64,000 bases of DNA from a virus. The first letter of the stretch is position 1. Each line of letters starts with the position of its first letter. Both the position numbers and the translations under genes were made by a program. The stretch is taken from IMG/VR virus record IMGVR_UViG_3300032224_000723, positions 1-64,000 of that record; one strand, written 5' to 3'. Shown here piece by piece: positions 1-6,511 of this stretch. Under the pieces are notes generated by a model. The model was not told the DNA's origin. It worked only from the letters and a program-made list of their open reading frames with translations, and ran no database searches.

Positions 1-63
1 TCACCGACACAAGATAAATATATTACAACGGGTTGGTTTAGTTATGTAGAGAAACCAACATGA
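1..63 (+). CDS. C-terminal end of an unidentified gene (partial)
   Basis: Frame 1 is open from the first base of the window to a TGA at 61-63, giving about 20 residues ending in WFSYVEKPT. The next gene begins 18 nt later, so this is probably the tail of an upstream coding region. Too little is present for a family call. A GATAAATA box at 13-20 lies inside it and could be a late promoter for the next gene. Confidence 0.45.
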   Translation, partial: SPTQDKYITTGWFSYVEKPT

Positions 64-81
64 AACTTTCGGAGACAAATT

Positions 82-405
82 TTGCCAACATATAATTTTG
101 TGAATAGTGAGACAGGTGAAGAGTTTGAATCGTTTATGAAAATTTCAGAGCGTGAAGAATATCTAAAAACAAATCCACATATTCAACCAGTGTTAACAGC
201 GCCAGCAATTGTTTCTGGTGTTTCTACTTCAACACAAAATCGGGTACCTGATGGTTTCAAAGATGTGTTATCTAAGGTTGCAGAGGCGCATCCAGCAAGT
301 CCTCATGGCCACCGCTATGGTAAGAAATCTATTAAACAAGCAAGGACTCAAGAGATTGTTAAAAAGCATGTTGATAAAATCACAAAGAGAGTTGGCGCTA
401 CATGA
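82..405 (+). CDS. Conserved T4-like phage small protein, function unknown
   Basis: A 107-residue protein starting at a TTG placed about 5 nt after a GGAG Shine-Dalgarno (71-74). The N-terminus MPTYNFVNSETGEEFE resembles the start of FmdB-type small regulatory proteins and of a conserved protein of marine T4-like phages; the middle is rich in Ser/Ala/Pro and the C-terminus is basic. The cysteines of an FmdB zinc ribbon are absent. It overlaps the downstream nuclease gene by 4 nt (ATGA), so the two are probably translated together. The coding call is firm; the function is unknown. Confidence 0.8.
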   Translation: MPTYNFVNSETGEEFESFMKISEREEYLKTNPHIQPVLTAPAIVSGVSTSTQNRVPDGFKDVLSKVAEAHPASPHGHRYGKKSIKQARTQEIVKKHVDKITKRVGAT

Positions 406-1079
406 TTTTTAACCATGTGAAAATTCCAGAATTAGATTTTGATTTAAAAGCAGTAACTACTGAATCTGGAAGAAAATACACAACACCGAATGGTGAGAAG
501 TATTCTTCTATCACCACTGTTCTATCTGCTTACAATAAAAAAGCAATCATGGAATGGCGTAAGAGAGTAGGCGAAGAGCAGGCGAATAAGATATCAAGCC
601 AAGCATCTCGCCGTGGCACTTCAGTGCATGATGTTTGTGAAAAGTTTTTGCTCAATGAATTGAGTGATATGAAAATACAAATGATGATGCCGAATGTGAA
701 GGAGATGTTTCTTCAACTGAAACCTGAATTGATGAAGAACATTGGCAACATCTATTGTTTAGAGCAAGCATTGTATTCTCATAAATTGAAAGTTGCTGGT
801 CGTGTAGATTGTATTGCTGAATGGAAAGGAAAACTTTCTGTCATCGATTTTAAAACATCAAGCAGGTTGAAAGACAAAGACCATATCAAAAATTATTTTA
901 TGCAATGTAGTGCTTATGCAATTATGTTCGAAGAGATTACTGGTTTACCAATCGAACAAATCGTGGTAGCTATTGCAGTGAATGATGAAACATTGCCGCA
1001 GATATTTGAAGAGACAAAACATAAATACATTGATGACCTTCTTTACTATGTGAAGAAACATCAAGATATTGCTGTATGA
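402..1079 (+). CDS. PD-(D/E)XK family exonuclease (RecB/Cas4-like fold)
   Basis: A 225-residue nuclease-like protein. An N-terminal segment with GEKYSSITTVLS and a helical part with RRGTSVHDVCEKFL precede the core near residues 132-152, where GRVDCIAEW is followed by a strand and VIDFKTS. This supplies the Asp and the D-x-K of the PD-(D/E)XK active site. The layout (T-S-V-H, then G-R-V-D, then D-F-K-T) fits the single-domain exonucleases of T4-like marine phages, probably acting in recombination or DNA degradation. It ends just before the acceptor piece of the tmRNA gene, whose transcript may continue from it. Confidence 0.8.
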   Translation: MIFNHVKIPELDFDLKAVTTESGRKYTTPNGEKYSSITTVLSAYNKKAIMEWRKRVGEEQANKISSQASRRGTSVHDVCEKFLLNELSDMKIQMMMPNVKEMFLQLKPELMKNIGNIYCLEQALYSHKLKVAGRVDCIAEWKGKLSVIDFKTSSRLKDKDHIKNYFMQCSAYAIMFEEITGLPIEQIVVAIAVNDETLPQIFEETKHKYIDDLLYYVKKHQDIAV

Positions 1080-1130
1080 AGTAAAGAGAAAAGTGTTCTG
1101 GACGGGGGTGCGAATCCCCCCACCTCCACC

Positions 1131-1162
1131 AATTATCCATTCAAAGATAAAAGTGGATAATT
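1131..1162 (+). other. Intervening-segment hairpin of the permuted tmRNA precursor
   Basis: AATTATCCA (1131-1139) and TGGATAATT (1154-1162) form a perfect 9-bp stem in the spacer joining the CCA end to the mature 5' end. It stacks on the acceptor helix and is presumably removed by end processing. It overlaps the final A of the encoded CCA. Confidence 0.75.
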
Positions 1163-1251
1163 GATGGGGGTGCATAGTTTCGACAGGGCAACAAGTAACA
1201 GAGTGGACAGCACGGTAGGCGATGACCGTTAATCAAGCAAAAAAAGTAAAC

Positions 1252-1284
1252 GCAAACGACTCACAGTTCGCATTGGCAGCGTAA
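1252..1284 (+). other. tmRNA proteolysis-tag reading frame (ANDSQFALAA)
   Basis: From the resume codon GCA, after AGTAAAC as in many tmRNAs, the frame reads A-N-D-S-Q-F-A-L-A-A then TAA. The ALAA end is the usual degron recognised by ClpXP/ClpAP. The start resembles proteobacterial tags (ANDENYALAA type). The exact resume codon is inferred from that similarity. Confidence 0.85.
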
Positions 1285-1324
1285 AGCAGCCTAGGGTAGG
1301 AAATACCTCGTAACAGAAACCACC

Positions 1325-1350
1325 AAATAGGCTCTTCGGAGCCTATTTTT
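1325..1350 (+). terminator. Rho-independent terminator after the tmRNA
   Basis: A perfect 10-bp stem, AAATAGGCTC (1325-1334) and GAGCCTATTT (1339-1348), with a stable TTCG tetraloop and a T tract running to 1350. Confidence 0.9.
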
Positions 1351-1365
1351 ACGATAAATATTTCG

Positions 1366-1473
1366 ATGATAGTTTATATACATGGCGCCAGCGCCACAGC
1401 AGAGGAGTCACTATTGGGTAACTCAAAATATCACACAGCAGTTATCTTGTGTTGGGCCGATACACAATTATAA
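1366..1473 (+). pseudogene. Duplicated 5' fragment of the alpha/beta hydrolase gene
   Basis: Bases 1366-1402 match the first 37 bases of the hydrolase gene at 2702 with one mismatch (Gly codon ggc versus ggt). The frame therefore begins MIVYIHGASATAE, then leaves the homologous sequence and ends at TAA 1471-1473 after 35 codons. It has a GATAAATA box at 1353-1360, five bases before the ATG. This looks like the residue of a recombination event that placed the fibre-like gene at 1483 in front of the hydrolase. It could also be expressed as a short peptide. Confidence 0.65.
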
Positions 1474-1476
1474 ATA
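1469..1476 (+). promoter_or_regulatory. T4-type late promoter box TATAAATA
   Basis: An exact match to the T4 late -10 consensus, six bases before the ATG of the fibre-like gene at 1483. There is no Shine-Dalgarno in between, so the transcript would begin at about the start codon. Confidence 0.6.
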
Positions 1477-1482
1477 TACATT

Positions 1483-2589
1483 ATGGCAAATAGATATTGG
1501 GTTGGTGGAACAGGAACATGGGACAAAACAACCACAACAAATTGGAGTGCAACATCAGGTGGCGCTGGTGGTGCAAGTGCTCCTACATCTACTGATGCTG
1601 TATTTTTTGATGCAAATTCGGGTAGTGGAACAGTATCAAATACCGACTATGTACAATGTCTTTCTTTAACGTGTACTGGTTTTACTGGTACTATAGATTG
1701 CGCTGGTTTTTCTATAAGTTTATATGGTAATGCAACATTATCATCAGGCGGTACTTATACTGCTTTAAGTTTAAGTATAAACAATGTTTGCACTTTAAAA
1801 TCTGTTGGAAAGCATATTGCATATTTATCTGTAGGTAATTTTACTGGAAATGCAAATCTTACCTTGGGTGATGATTTATATTGTGGTGTGGCAGGAGATG
1901 GTGGAACTATTGGTTTTTTCGATGGCACATTTAATGCCAATAATAAAAATGTTTCTTGTAGTGGTTTTTATTCACTTGATATTGGGTTTACTCGTACCTT
2001 AAACATGGGTACAGGAACATGGACGCTGTTTGGTGGCACAGGTGATTCGGGATGGATGAGTGCTGGTTTTGATGATGTCTTTAACATGACCATCAACTGT
2101 GACACATCAACCATAAACTTTACACCTCCTGCTAGTTCTTCAGTTCAGTTTAGTTCACATAATAAAACTTATTACAATTTAAATATGGGTGGCGCTGGAA
2201 GCACATTGGAGTTTCAAACTTATATTACCAATATTTTTAATACTATTTCAACAAGCGCACAACCATGTACATTAACATTTTGCGAAGGAAGAACATATAC
2301 AGTAACAAATTTTAATGTGTCAGGAACTGCTGGAAACTTGGTCACTTTACAAAGTATTACTGCGGGTACACGATTTTCATTATCCAAAGCATCAGGAACT
2401 GTAAGTGTGGATTATTTAAGCATAAAAGATTCAAACGCCACAGGTGGTGCTAACTGGTACGCAGGCACACACTCAACCAATGTGTTAAACAATTTAGGGT
2501 GGACGTTTACAGCACCACCTGCACCCGGGGGGAAGACAGTGACAATTGGTGGCGGAATCACCATTGGTGGCGGCATTACATTCAATTAA
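1483..2589 (+). CDS. Putative tail-fibre or surface structural protein
   Basis: A 368-residue protein very rich in Gly, Thr, Ser and Asn. It begins MANRYWVGGTGTWD and continues as low-complexity beta-type sequence, as in phage fibre and adhesin proteins that fold as repeated strands. The C-terminus carries a glycine repeat (TIGGGITIGGG). A similar short motif opens the minus-strand LamG protein at 6512-7240. It is preceded by a late promoter box and not by a ribosome site. Its neighbours (broken hydrolase copy, small ORF, intact hydrolase) suggest a recently inserted cassette. The structural role is inferred from composition and the late promoter. Confidence 0.6.
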   Translation: MANRYWVGGTGTWDKTTTTNWSATSGGAGGASAPTSTDAVFFDANSGSGTVSNTDYVQCLSLTCTGFTGTIDCAGFSISLYGNATLSSGGTYTALSLSINNVCTLKSVGKHIAYLSVGNFTGNANLTLGDDLYCGVAGDGGTIGFFDGTFNANNKNVSCSGFYSLDIGFTRTLNMGTGTWTLFGGTGDSGWMSAGFDDVFNMTINCDTSTINFTPPASSSVQFSSHNKTYYNLNMGGAGSTLEFQTYITNIFNTISTSAQPCTLTFCEGRTYTVTNFNVSGTAGNLVTLQSITAGTRFSLSKASGTVSVDYLSIKDSNATGGANWYAGTHSTNVLNNLGWTFTAPPAPGGKTVTIGGGITIGGGITFN

Positions 2590-2618
2590 AACCATAAATA
2601 TTCCTAAGGGAGCCTGAC

Positions 2619-2690
2619 ATGTCAGAACAACAAAAACCAGAAAAGAAAGACGAACTAGATTCTTTAAAACGGAAGATGCCCCGCATTTAG
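2619..2690 (+). CDS. Very small hydrophilic protein, unknown
   Basis: A 23-residue frame (MSEQQKPEKKDEL to KMPRI) with a good ribosome site, AAGGGA at 2606-2611, and a CATAAATA late-type box at 2593-2600. It is highly charged, with no recognisable family. The spacing of promoter, ribosome site and ATG is what supports it as a gene. Confidence 0.45.
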   Translation: MSEQQKPEKKDELDSLKRKMPRI

Positions 2691-2701
2691 TAAGTATTAG
2701 A

Positions 2702-3298
2702 ATGATAGTTTATATACATGGTGCCAGCGCCACAGCAGAAAGTTTCACACACATCAGACAGTTTGTAAGGGATCATACTGAAGAACCCGACATAGCTCTG
2801 GAGTACAACAGTGAGGATGGGTTTGACAACAACCTAGCAAAGATGAAAGGTCAATTGGATGATGCTGATCGACTGTTCTTTGTTAGCCACAGCCTAGGTG
2901 GTATCTATGCACTGCATCTTGCCAACTACTACGAAGAAACCACAGTGGGAGGTGTTAGTCTCAGTACACCCTATGGCGGAAGTCGCCAAGCAGACTTTGC
3001 ACGTTACTTCCTACCATTCAATCGTTTAATGAAAGATATTGGCCCAATGAGTCGGCCCATGGCAGAAGCTAAAAAACTTCCAGCACCAATTAATTGGACG
3101 CAGATTGTTACAACACGTGGCGCCAGTCCTTGGATCAATGAATCCAATGATGGTGTTGTGACACTGGAGAGCCAGCGAGCTAGACAGGATTTTGAATTAG
3201 TAGAATTGCCCTTGAACCACTATGAAGTTGTAATCAGCAATGCAGTAGTTGAAATCGTACTAGATAGGATTCAACGTGTAATTGGACATCATAGTTAG
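2702..3298 (+). CDS. Alpha/beta hydrolase (lipase/esterase-like)
   Basis: A 198-residue protein with an N-terminal strand and oxyanion loop (MIVYIHGASAT) and a nucleophile elbow SHSLGG in VSHSLGGIYALHLA, where Ser is the probable nucleophile. LPLNHYEVV near the C-terminus supplies a probable catalytic His, and an Asp in NESNDGVVT may complete the triad. The size suits a compact esterase or lipase; the substrate cannot be told. No clear Shine-Dalgarno is seen. A degenerate late box (AGTAAGTA, 2689-2696) sits five bases before the ATG, the same spacing as in the broken copy at 1366. Confidence 0.8.
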   Translation: MIVYIHGASATAESFTHIRQFVRDHTEEPDIALEYNSEDGFDNNLAKMKGQLDDADRLFFVSHSLGGIYALHLANYYEETTVGGVSLSTPYGGSRQADFARYFLPFNRLMKDIGPMSRPMAEAKKLPAPINWTQIVTTRGASPWINESNDGVVTLESQRARQDFELVELPLNHYEVVISNAVVEIVLDRIQRVIGHHS

Positions 3299-3354
3299 TA
3301 GTTACACTAACTCCTTTCAATGAATTTCACTATGTTTTTTTAAGGTTTTTAGTG

Positions 3355-3360
3355 TATAAT
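3355..3360 (+). promoter_or_regulatory. -10 element (TATAAT) upstream of pqqA
   Basis: A perfect TATAAT about 33 bases before the pqqA ATG. No good -35 box is visible at 17-bp spacing (T-rich instead), so this promoter is weaker or differently regulated than the other sigma70-type promoters of the window. Confidence 0.5.
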
Positions 3361-3393
3361 AGGCATACATACTTTACACACAAGGAGAAAATT

Positions 3394-3465
3394 ATGTGGA
3401 CAACACCAACAGCCGCTGATATGCGTTTCGGATTTGAAATTACTATGTACATTGCAAATCGTTGA
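3394..3465 (+). CDS. pqqA: PqqA, peptide precursor of pyrroloquinoline quinone
   Basis: A 23-codon gene with AAGGAG at 3383-3388. The peptide starts MWTTPTAADMRFGFE and ends ITMYIANR. This is the PqqA signature: the Glu-x-x-x-Tyr pair (Glu15, Tyr19) cross-linked by the radical SAM enzyme PqqE to make PQQ, inside the conserved G-F-E-(V/I)-T-M-Y-x-A-N-R block, at the normal family length. The gene stands alone with its own -10 element and terminator. No pqqB, C, D or E is in the window, so the phage would feed precursor into the host PQQ pathway, for example for PQQ-dependent methanol dehydrogenase. The identity is strong despite the short length. Confidence 0.88.
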   Translation: MWTTPTAADMRFGFEITMYIANR

Positions 3466-3486
3466 TCAGTTAGCACCAAAAAAGTG

Positions 3487-3511
3487 AAGCCTCGTAAGGG
3501 GCTTTATTTTT
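3487..3511 (+). terminator. Rho-independent terminator after pqqA
   Basis: Stem AAGCCTC (3487-3493) / GGGGCTT (3498-3504) with one T-G pair and a GTAA loop, followed by TATTTTT. It closes a one-gene transcription unit. Confidence 0.8.
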
Positions 3512-3566
3512 GGATAATTTATTAAATGATTGTAAATATGTATAAATACCAATATAGGAAAAATAT

Positions 3567-4193
3567 ATGGCATACAAAGTTACTGAAACAATAATTACTC
3601 CAAAAGATTCAATGGTTGAGTTTGACGCTTGGTTTGATCCCTTGCCATTGGGGTATTTTTCAAACAACCCTGATACACTTGGGAAAAACAAATTTGAAGT
3701 ATTAGAAATGATGCTAATTGGAAAGCATAAACGGGTCATTGATGGCACATTTGAAGTTGAAGTTCCACAACCATTAACAGATGAGCGAATTGATACCATT
3801 ATTGGACCTGATATTCATAATATTCATACTACCACTTGGTCAAGTAAAAGAGATTATCAATTAAATAGGGTGCTTAAAGACAAACTGTTCGATAGTCAGG
3901 AACATGTGGACTTTATTAAAAATAATTTGGATGCGTACTGTCAAGCAGATCTTGAATTTGAATTAACATATCCCAGTTATTGGTTTCAAACAGATCAAAC
4001 CGGAAAAATTATTGCCCCTAATGAAATGTTGTCAATAATACAAAAGCATTTAGGTGGTAATGCATTTAATGGTAATATTGACGTTTGGTTATTAGACGTG
4101 TGGCCAGAAGGTGATAATACTCTCCGAAAAATCAATTGTGATATTTTTGAAGCAAGTAATTCTAGAAAATCTATAACTTTTGAAGAAATTTGA
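3567..4193 (+). CDS. Hypothetical protein, unknown function
   Basis: A 208-residue protein with ordinary soluble composition, several Trp and Asp residues and no membrane segment. Motifs such as NIDVWLLDVWPEGDN do not point to a family I know. A GTATAAATAC late-type box (3540-3549) and a weak AGGAAAA site (3556-3562) precede the ATG. The -35 box of the ligase promoter overlaps its stop codon. Confidence 0.6.
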   Translation: MAYKVTETIITPKDSMVEFDAWFDPLPLGYFSNNPDTLGKNKFEVLEMMLIGKHKRVIDGTFEVEVPQPLTDERIDTIIGPDIHNIHTTTWSSKRDYQLNRVLKDKLFDSQEHVDFIKNNLDAYCQADLEFELTYPSYWFQTDQTGKIIAPNEMLSIIQKHLGGNAFNGNIDVWLLDVWPEGDNTLRKINCDIFEASNSRKSITFEEI

Positions 4194-4218
4194 CAAATAA
4201 TCAAATTGACTGTATAAT
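4190..4218 (+). promoter_or_regulatory. Sigma70-type promoter for DNA ligase
   Basis: TTGACA (4190-4195), 17-bp spacer, TATAAT (4213-4218): a consensus host-type early promoter 32 bases before the ligase ATG. Confidence 0.85.
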
Positions 4219-4250
4219 AGCACTATTGCAACAAACAATGGTGCTTTTTT

Positions 4251-5561
4251 ATGACAGATCCATGCTATCAAGTTATCGCAGATTTGGAAAATCATCCAAG
4301 TCGTCTTAACAAAGAAGATATTATTTTGGCGCAGGCCCAACGAGGGAATAACGAATTCTTTGAGGGGTGTAGGTTAGCATTGGATTCAATGATAACTTTT
4401 GGACTTAAACAAATACCGGAGAAAACAGATGAAGATGGCCCTGGCTTACCTTGGGATAGTTTTACTCTCGCTCTTACTGGCTTTGTTACACGTAACGTCA
4501 CCGGTAATACAGCAAGGGATATGATTCAAACGATGATGAAATCCGCCACTAAAGCAGAGTGGAACGGATGGTATCGTCGTATCCTTATCAAAGACCTACG
4601 TTGTGGTGTCAGCGAAAAAACTGTTAACAAAGTAGTGGAGAAAAAATATGCTGGATATGCTATTCCTGTTTTCAGTTGTCAGTTGGCTCACGATAGCGCG
4701 AATCACGAATCAAAAGTTGCAGGGCAGAAACTTATCGAAGTTAAGTTGGACGGCGTTAGGGTTATCACTATTGTATATCCTGACGGCAGGGTTAATATGT
4801 TTAGTCGTAATGGCAAAGAGCTTGTTAACTTTCCTCACATAGCCAAGCAAGTTGCAGCCGCATTTACTGACGGCGAGGAAGCAATGGTCTTGGACGGCGA
4901 GATCATGAGCAGTAGTTTTCAAGACTTGATGAAGCAGGTTCATCGTAAAAGCGATGTCAAGGCCGACGATGCTGTGCTTAACTTGTTTGATATCTTGCCT
5001 CTAAGCGATTTTGAAAAAGGCAGTTGGTCGCGCAGTCAACACCATCGCACACAGATGGTAACCAATTGGGTCACTAAACGTCAACATCTTATGCCCAACG
5101 TTGCAGTAGTGGGACAAGAGCTCGTTGACTTGGACACCCCTGCAGGTCAACAGCGTTATAAAGAAATCAATGCACAGGCTATCGCAGGAGGATATGAAGG
5201 CATCATGCTCAAAGATCCCAATGCAGGTTATGAGTGCAAGCGTAGTGTAGCATGGCTTAAACTCAAGCCATTTATTGAAGTTAGTCTTACTGTAGTGGCC
5301 ACGGAAGAAGGCACTGGTAAGAATGTAGGTAAAATGGGCGCATTAGTCTGTGAAGGAGTAGATGATGGGAAAGCTATTCGTGTTAATGTTGGCAGCGGCT
5401 TTACTGACGAACAGCGTGACGAATTTTGGTCATGCCGAGTCGATGGACAGATCGTCGAAGTTAGAGCGGATGCTGTAACACAGAATCAAGACGGTACTTA
5501 TAGTTTGCGCTTTCCTCGTTTTAAAAGATTTAGAGGATTTGAACAAGGAGAAAAACTATGA
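4251..5561 (+). CDS. 30: ATP-dependent DNA ligase (T4 gp30-like)
   Basis: A 436-residue ligase. An N-terminal helical domain is followed by nucleotidyltransferase motif I, EVKLDGVR, with adenylated Lys at about residue 165. Then come motif III-like VLDGEIMS, motif IV EGIMLKDP and motif V-like WLKLKP, and a C-terminal OB-fold region. These are the ordered motifs of ATP-dependent ligases of the T4 gp30 type, which seal nicks in phage DNA. The length is slightly below that of T4 ligase. A strong host-type promoter lies just upstream but no Shine-Dalgarno is seen. It overlaps the next gene by 4 nt. Confidence 0.93.
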   Translation: MTDPCYQVIADLENHPSRLNKEDIILAQAQRGNNEFFEGCRLALDSMITFGLKQIPEKTDEDGPGLPWDSFTLALTGFVTRNVTGNTARDMIQTMMKSATKAEWNGWYRRILIKDLRCGVSEKTVNKVVEKKYAGYAIPVFSCQLAHDSANHESKVAGQKLIEVKLDGVRVITIVYPDGRVNMFSRNGKELVNFPHIAKQVAAAFTDGEEAMVLDGEIMSSSFQDLMKQVHRKSDVKADDAVLNLFDILPLSDFEKGSWSRSQHHRTQMVTNWVTKRQHLMPNVAVVGQELVDLDTPAGQQRYKEINAQAIAGGYEGIMLKDPNAGYECKRSVAWLKLKPFIEVSLTVVATEEGTGKNVGKMGALVCEGVDDGKAIRVNVGSGFTDEQRDEFWSCRVDGQIVEVRADAVTQNQDGTYSLRFPRFKRFRGFEQGEKL

Positions 5562-5848
5562 TGCCTACAGATTGGAATGAATTTACCGCAGATCAACGTA
5601 ACCACTGGCTACGACAAAATCTCAAACAAGACTTGGAAATTACATTTACCAAAATTGATGGTACAGAACGTGTGATGCCCTGTACACTACGTGATGGTGC
5701 AATGCCCGCAAAAGCAGTGACCGAAAATCATAAAACTCGTGCGTACAATCCCGAAACCCTAAGTGTGTGGTGTTTGGATAAAAGTGAATGGCGTAGTTTT
5801 CGTGTAATGAATGTTACCAATATAAAATTGTTGTCAACTGATTCCTAA
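5558..5848 (+). CDS. Small SH3-like phage protein (DUF2693/WYL_2 type)
   Basis: A 96-residue protein. The segment ITFTKIDGTERVMPCTL and the end VWCLDKSEWRSFRV match the small beta-barrel family DUF2693, common in T4-like phages, where a charged turn and a W-R-S-F-R end are typical. The molecular role is unknown. It follows the ligase through an ATGA overlap, with AAGGAG at 5546-5551 as ribosome site, and shares its transcript. Confidence 0.7.
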   Translation: MMPTDWNEFTADQRNHWLRQNLKQDLEITFTKIDGTERVMPCTLRDGAMPAKAVTENHKTRAYNPETLSVWCLDKSEWRSFRVMNVTNIKLLSTDS

Positions 5849-5905
5849 GCTAGGACGTTGTATATATGTAGGGTAAGACCTTACATAACCTTAAAGGAAA
5901 TTACA

Positions 5906-6094
5906 ATGAAATCAGTTATCGCAACTCTAATCGCTTTGTCAGTTACCGCAGTTATGGCCGCAGAGCCAGCACCTGCTACAGCACCCACAGCCACTCCTGC
6001 ACCCACAGTCGCAAAGGATGCAAAGAAGCCTCACAAAAGCCATAAAAAAGCCAAGACTACTGTTACTGAAAAAGCCGCACCCGCAGTTAAGTAA
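5906..6094 (+). CDS. Small exported Ala/Pro/Lys-rich protein
   Basis: The ATG at 5906 has AAAGG at 5894-5898 and is preferred to an upstream in-frame start. The 62-residue product has a clear signal peptide (MKSVIATLIALSVTAVMAAE, cut near residue 20), then Ala-Pro-Thr repeats and a Lys/His-rich tail. A periplasmic or cell-wall location is likely. Its last 77 bases overlap another frame (6018-6308), which may be a separate gene or its frameshifted extension. Confidence 0.65.
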   Translation: MKSVIATLIALSVTAVMAAEPAPATAPTATPAPTVAKDAKKPHKSHKKAKTTVTEKAAPAVK

Positions 6095-6308
6095 TAGTTC
6101 TGTAGAAGACGACAGTGATGATGATGACGACTTTGTACAAGACATACATGTTGGGCCACGTAGACCAACTGTAGTCCAAGACCAAGTAGACCAAGACACC
6201 GACGATCTTTCGCCTTATGTCACAATCAGACTAGCAGTAGCCAGAGCTAAAGCAATGGCTCGATACCGAGAAGTTTGGGGTAATACCCCAAACTTTTATT
6301 TTGGTTAA
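6018..6308 (+). CDS. Possible acidic protein overlapping the exported protein in another frame
   Basis: The frame is +1 relative to the exported protein. Its first 26 codons overlap that gene. Beyond 6095 it encodes an acidic run (EDDSDDDDDF) and then a normal-looking end, DLSPYVTIRLAVARAKAMARYREVWG, which reads like real protein. No in-frame ATG, GTG or TTG occurs in the non-overlapping part. Expression would need the ATG at 6018 with a poor ribosome site, or a +1 frameshift from the upstream gene. The last codons lie inside a terminator hairpin. Confidence 0.4.
   Translation: MQRSLTKAIKKPRLLLLKKPHPQLSNSSVEDDSDDDDDFVQDIHVGPRRPTVVQDQVDQDTDDLSPYVTIRLAVARAKAMARYREVWGNTPNFYFG
6271..6303 (+). 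terminator. Rho-independent terminator
   Basis: Perfect 10-bp stem AAGTTTGGGG (6271-6280) / CCCCAAACTT (6286-6295) with loop TAATA, then TTATTTT. Confidence 0.85.
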
Positions 6309-6335
6309 ATATATTATAATCAAAAAGGATTTGAC

Positions 6336-6509
6336 ATGGCCACACAAGTAGAAACAAAAAGCACAGTAAAAGTAATCCCGCCTGCACCGGCAGCGACTGC
6401 GGCAAAATACAAAGCCCCTGCAATCACAGTGGCTCCAACCAAAGCCAAAACCGATAAAACTTTTGCGGCGGCACCAGTTGTAACTAAAGCACGTTTAGAC
6501 CTAAGATAA
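6336..6509 (+). CDS. Small Ala/Lys/Thr-rich protein, unknown
   Basis: A 57-residue frame with AAAGGA at 6324-6329 as ribosome site. The sequence is low in complexity (Ala, Pro, Thr, Lys) and ends KARLDLR, without a signal peptide. AATATATTATAAT upstream (6308-6320) could act as a late or host promoter. It ends two bases before the stop of the convergent LamG gene. Confidence 0.5.
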   Translation: MATQVETKSTVKVIPPAPAATAAKYKAPAITVAPTKAKTDKTFAAAPVVTKARLDLR

Positions 6510-6511
6510 AA

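Larger units (their letters stand above)
1084..1316 (+). ncRNA. ssrA: Circularly permuted (two-piece) tmRNA
   Basis: The 3' (acceptor) piece comes first: T-stem GGGGG (1104-1108) / CCCCC (1116-1120) around TGCGAAT, acceptor strand CACCTCC (1121-1127), discriminator A and CCA (1129-1131). After a spacer comes the 5' mature end GGGGGTG (1166-1172), which pairs with the acceptor strand over 7 bp with one G-U. CAGGGCA (1184-1190) can pair with TGTTCTG (1094-1100) as helix P2. The tag frame lies at 1252-1284. This order is that of permuted tmRNA genes, whose precursor is cut into two chains that stay paired. The RNA rescues stalled ribosomes and tags their products for degradation. Outer ends are approximate. 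Confidence 0.9.

Noticed and set aside
1091-1131. Possible 3' half of an ordinary tRNA next to the exonuclease
   Set aside because: Only a T-arm and acceptor end are present; the pairing strand lies 35 bases downstream, as in a permuted tmRNA, and no D-arm or anticodon arm is found.
1382-1669. 95-residue frame overlapping the fibre-like gene
   Set aside because: Gln/His/Thr-rich shadow of the fibre gene in another frame, with no ribosome site.
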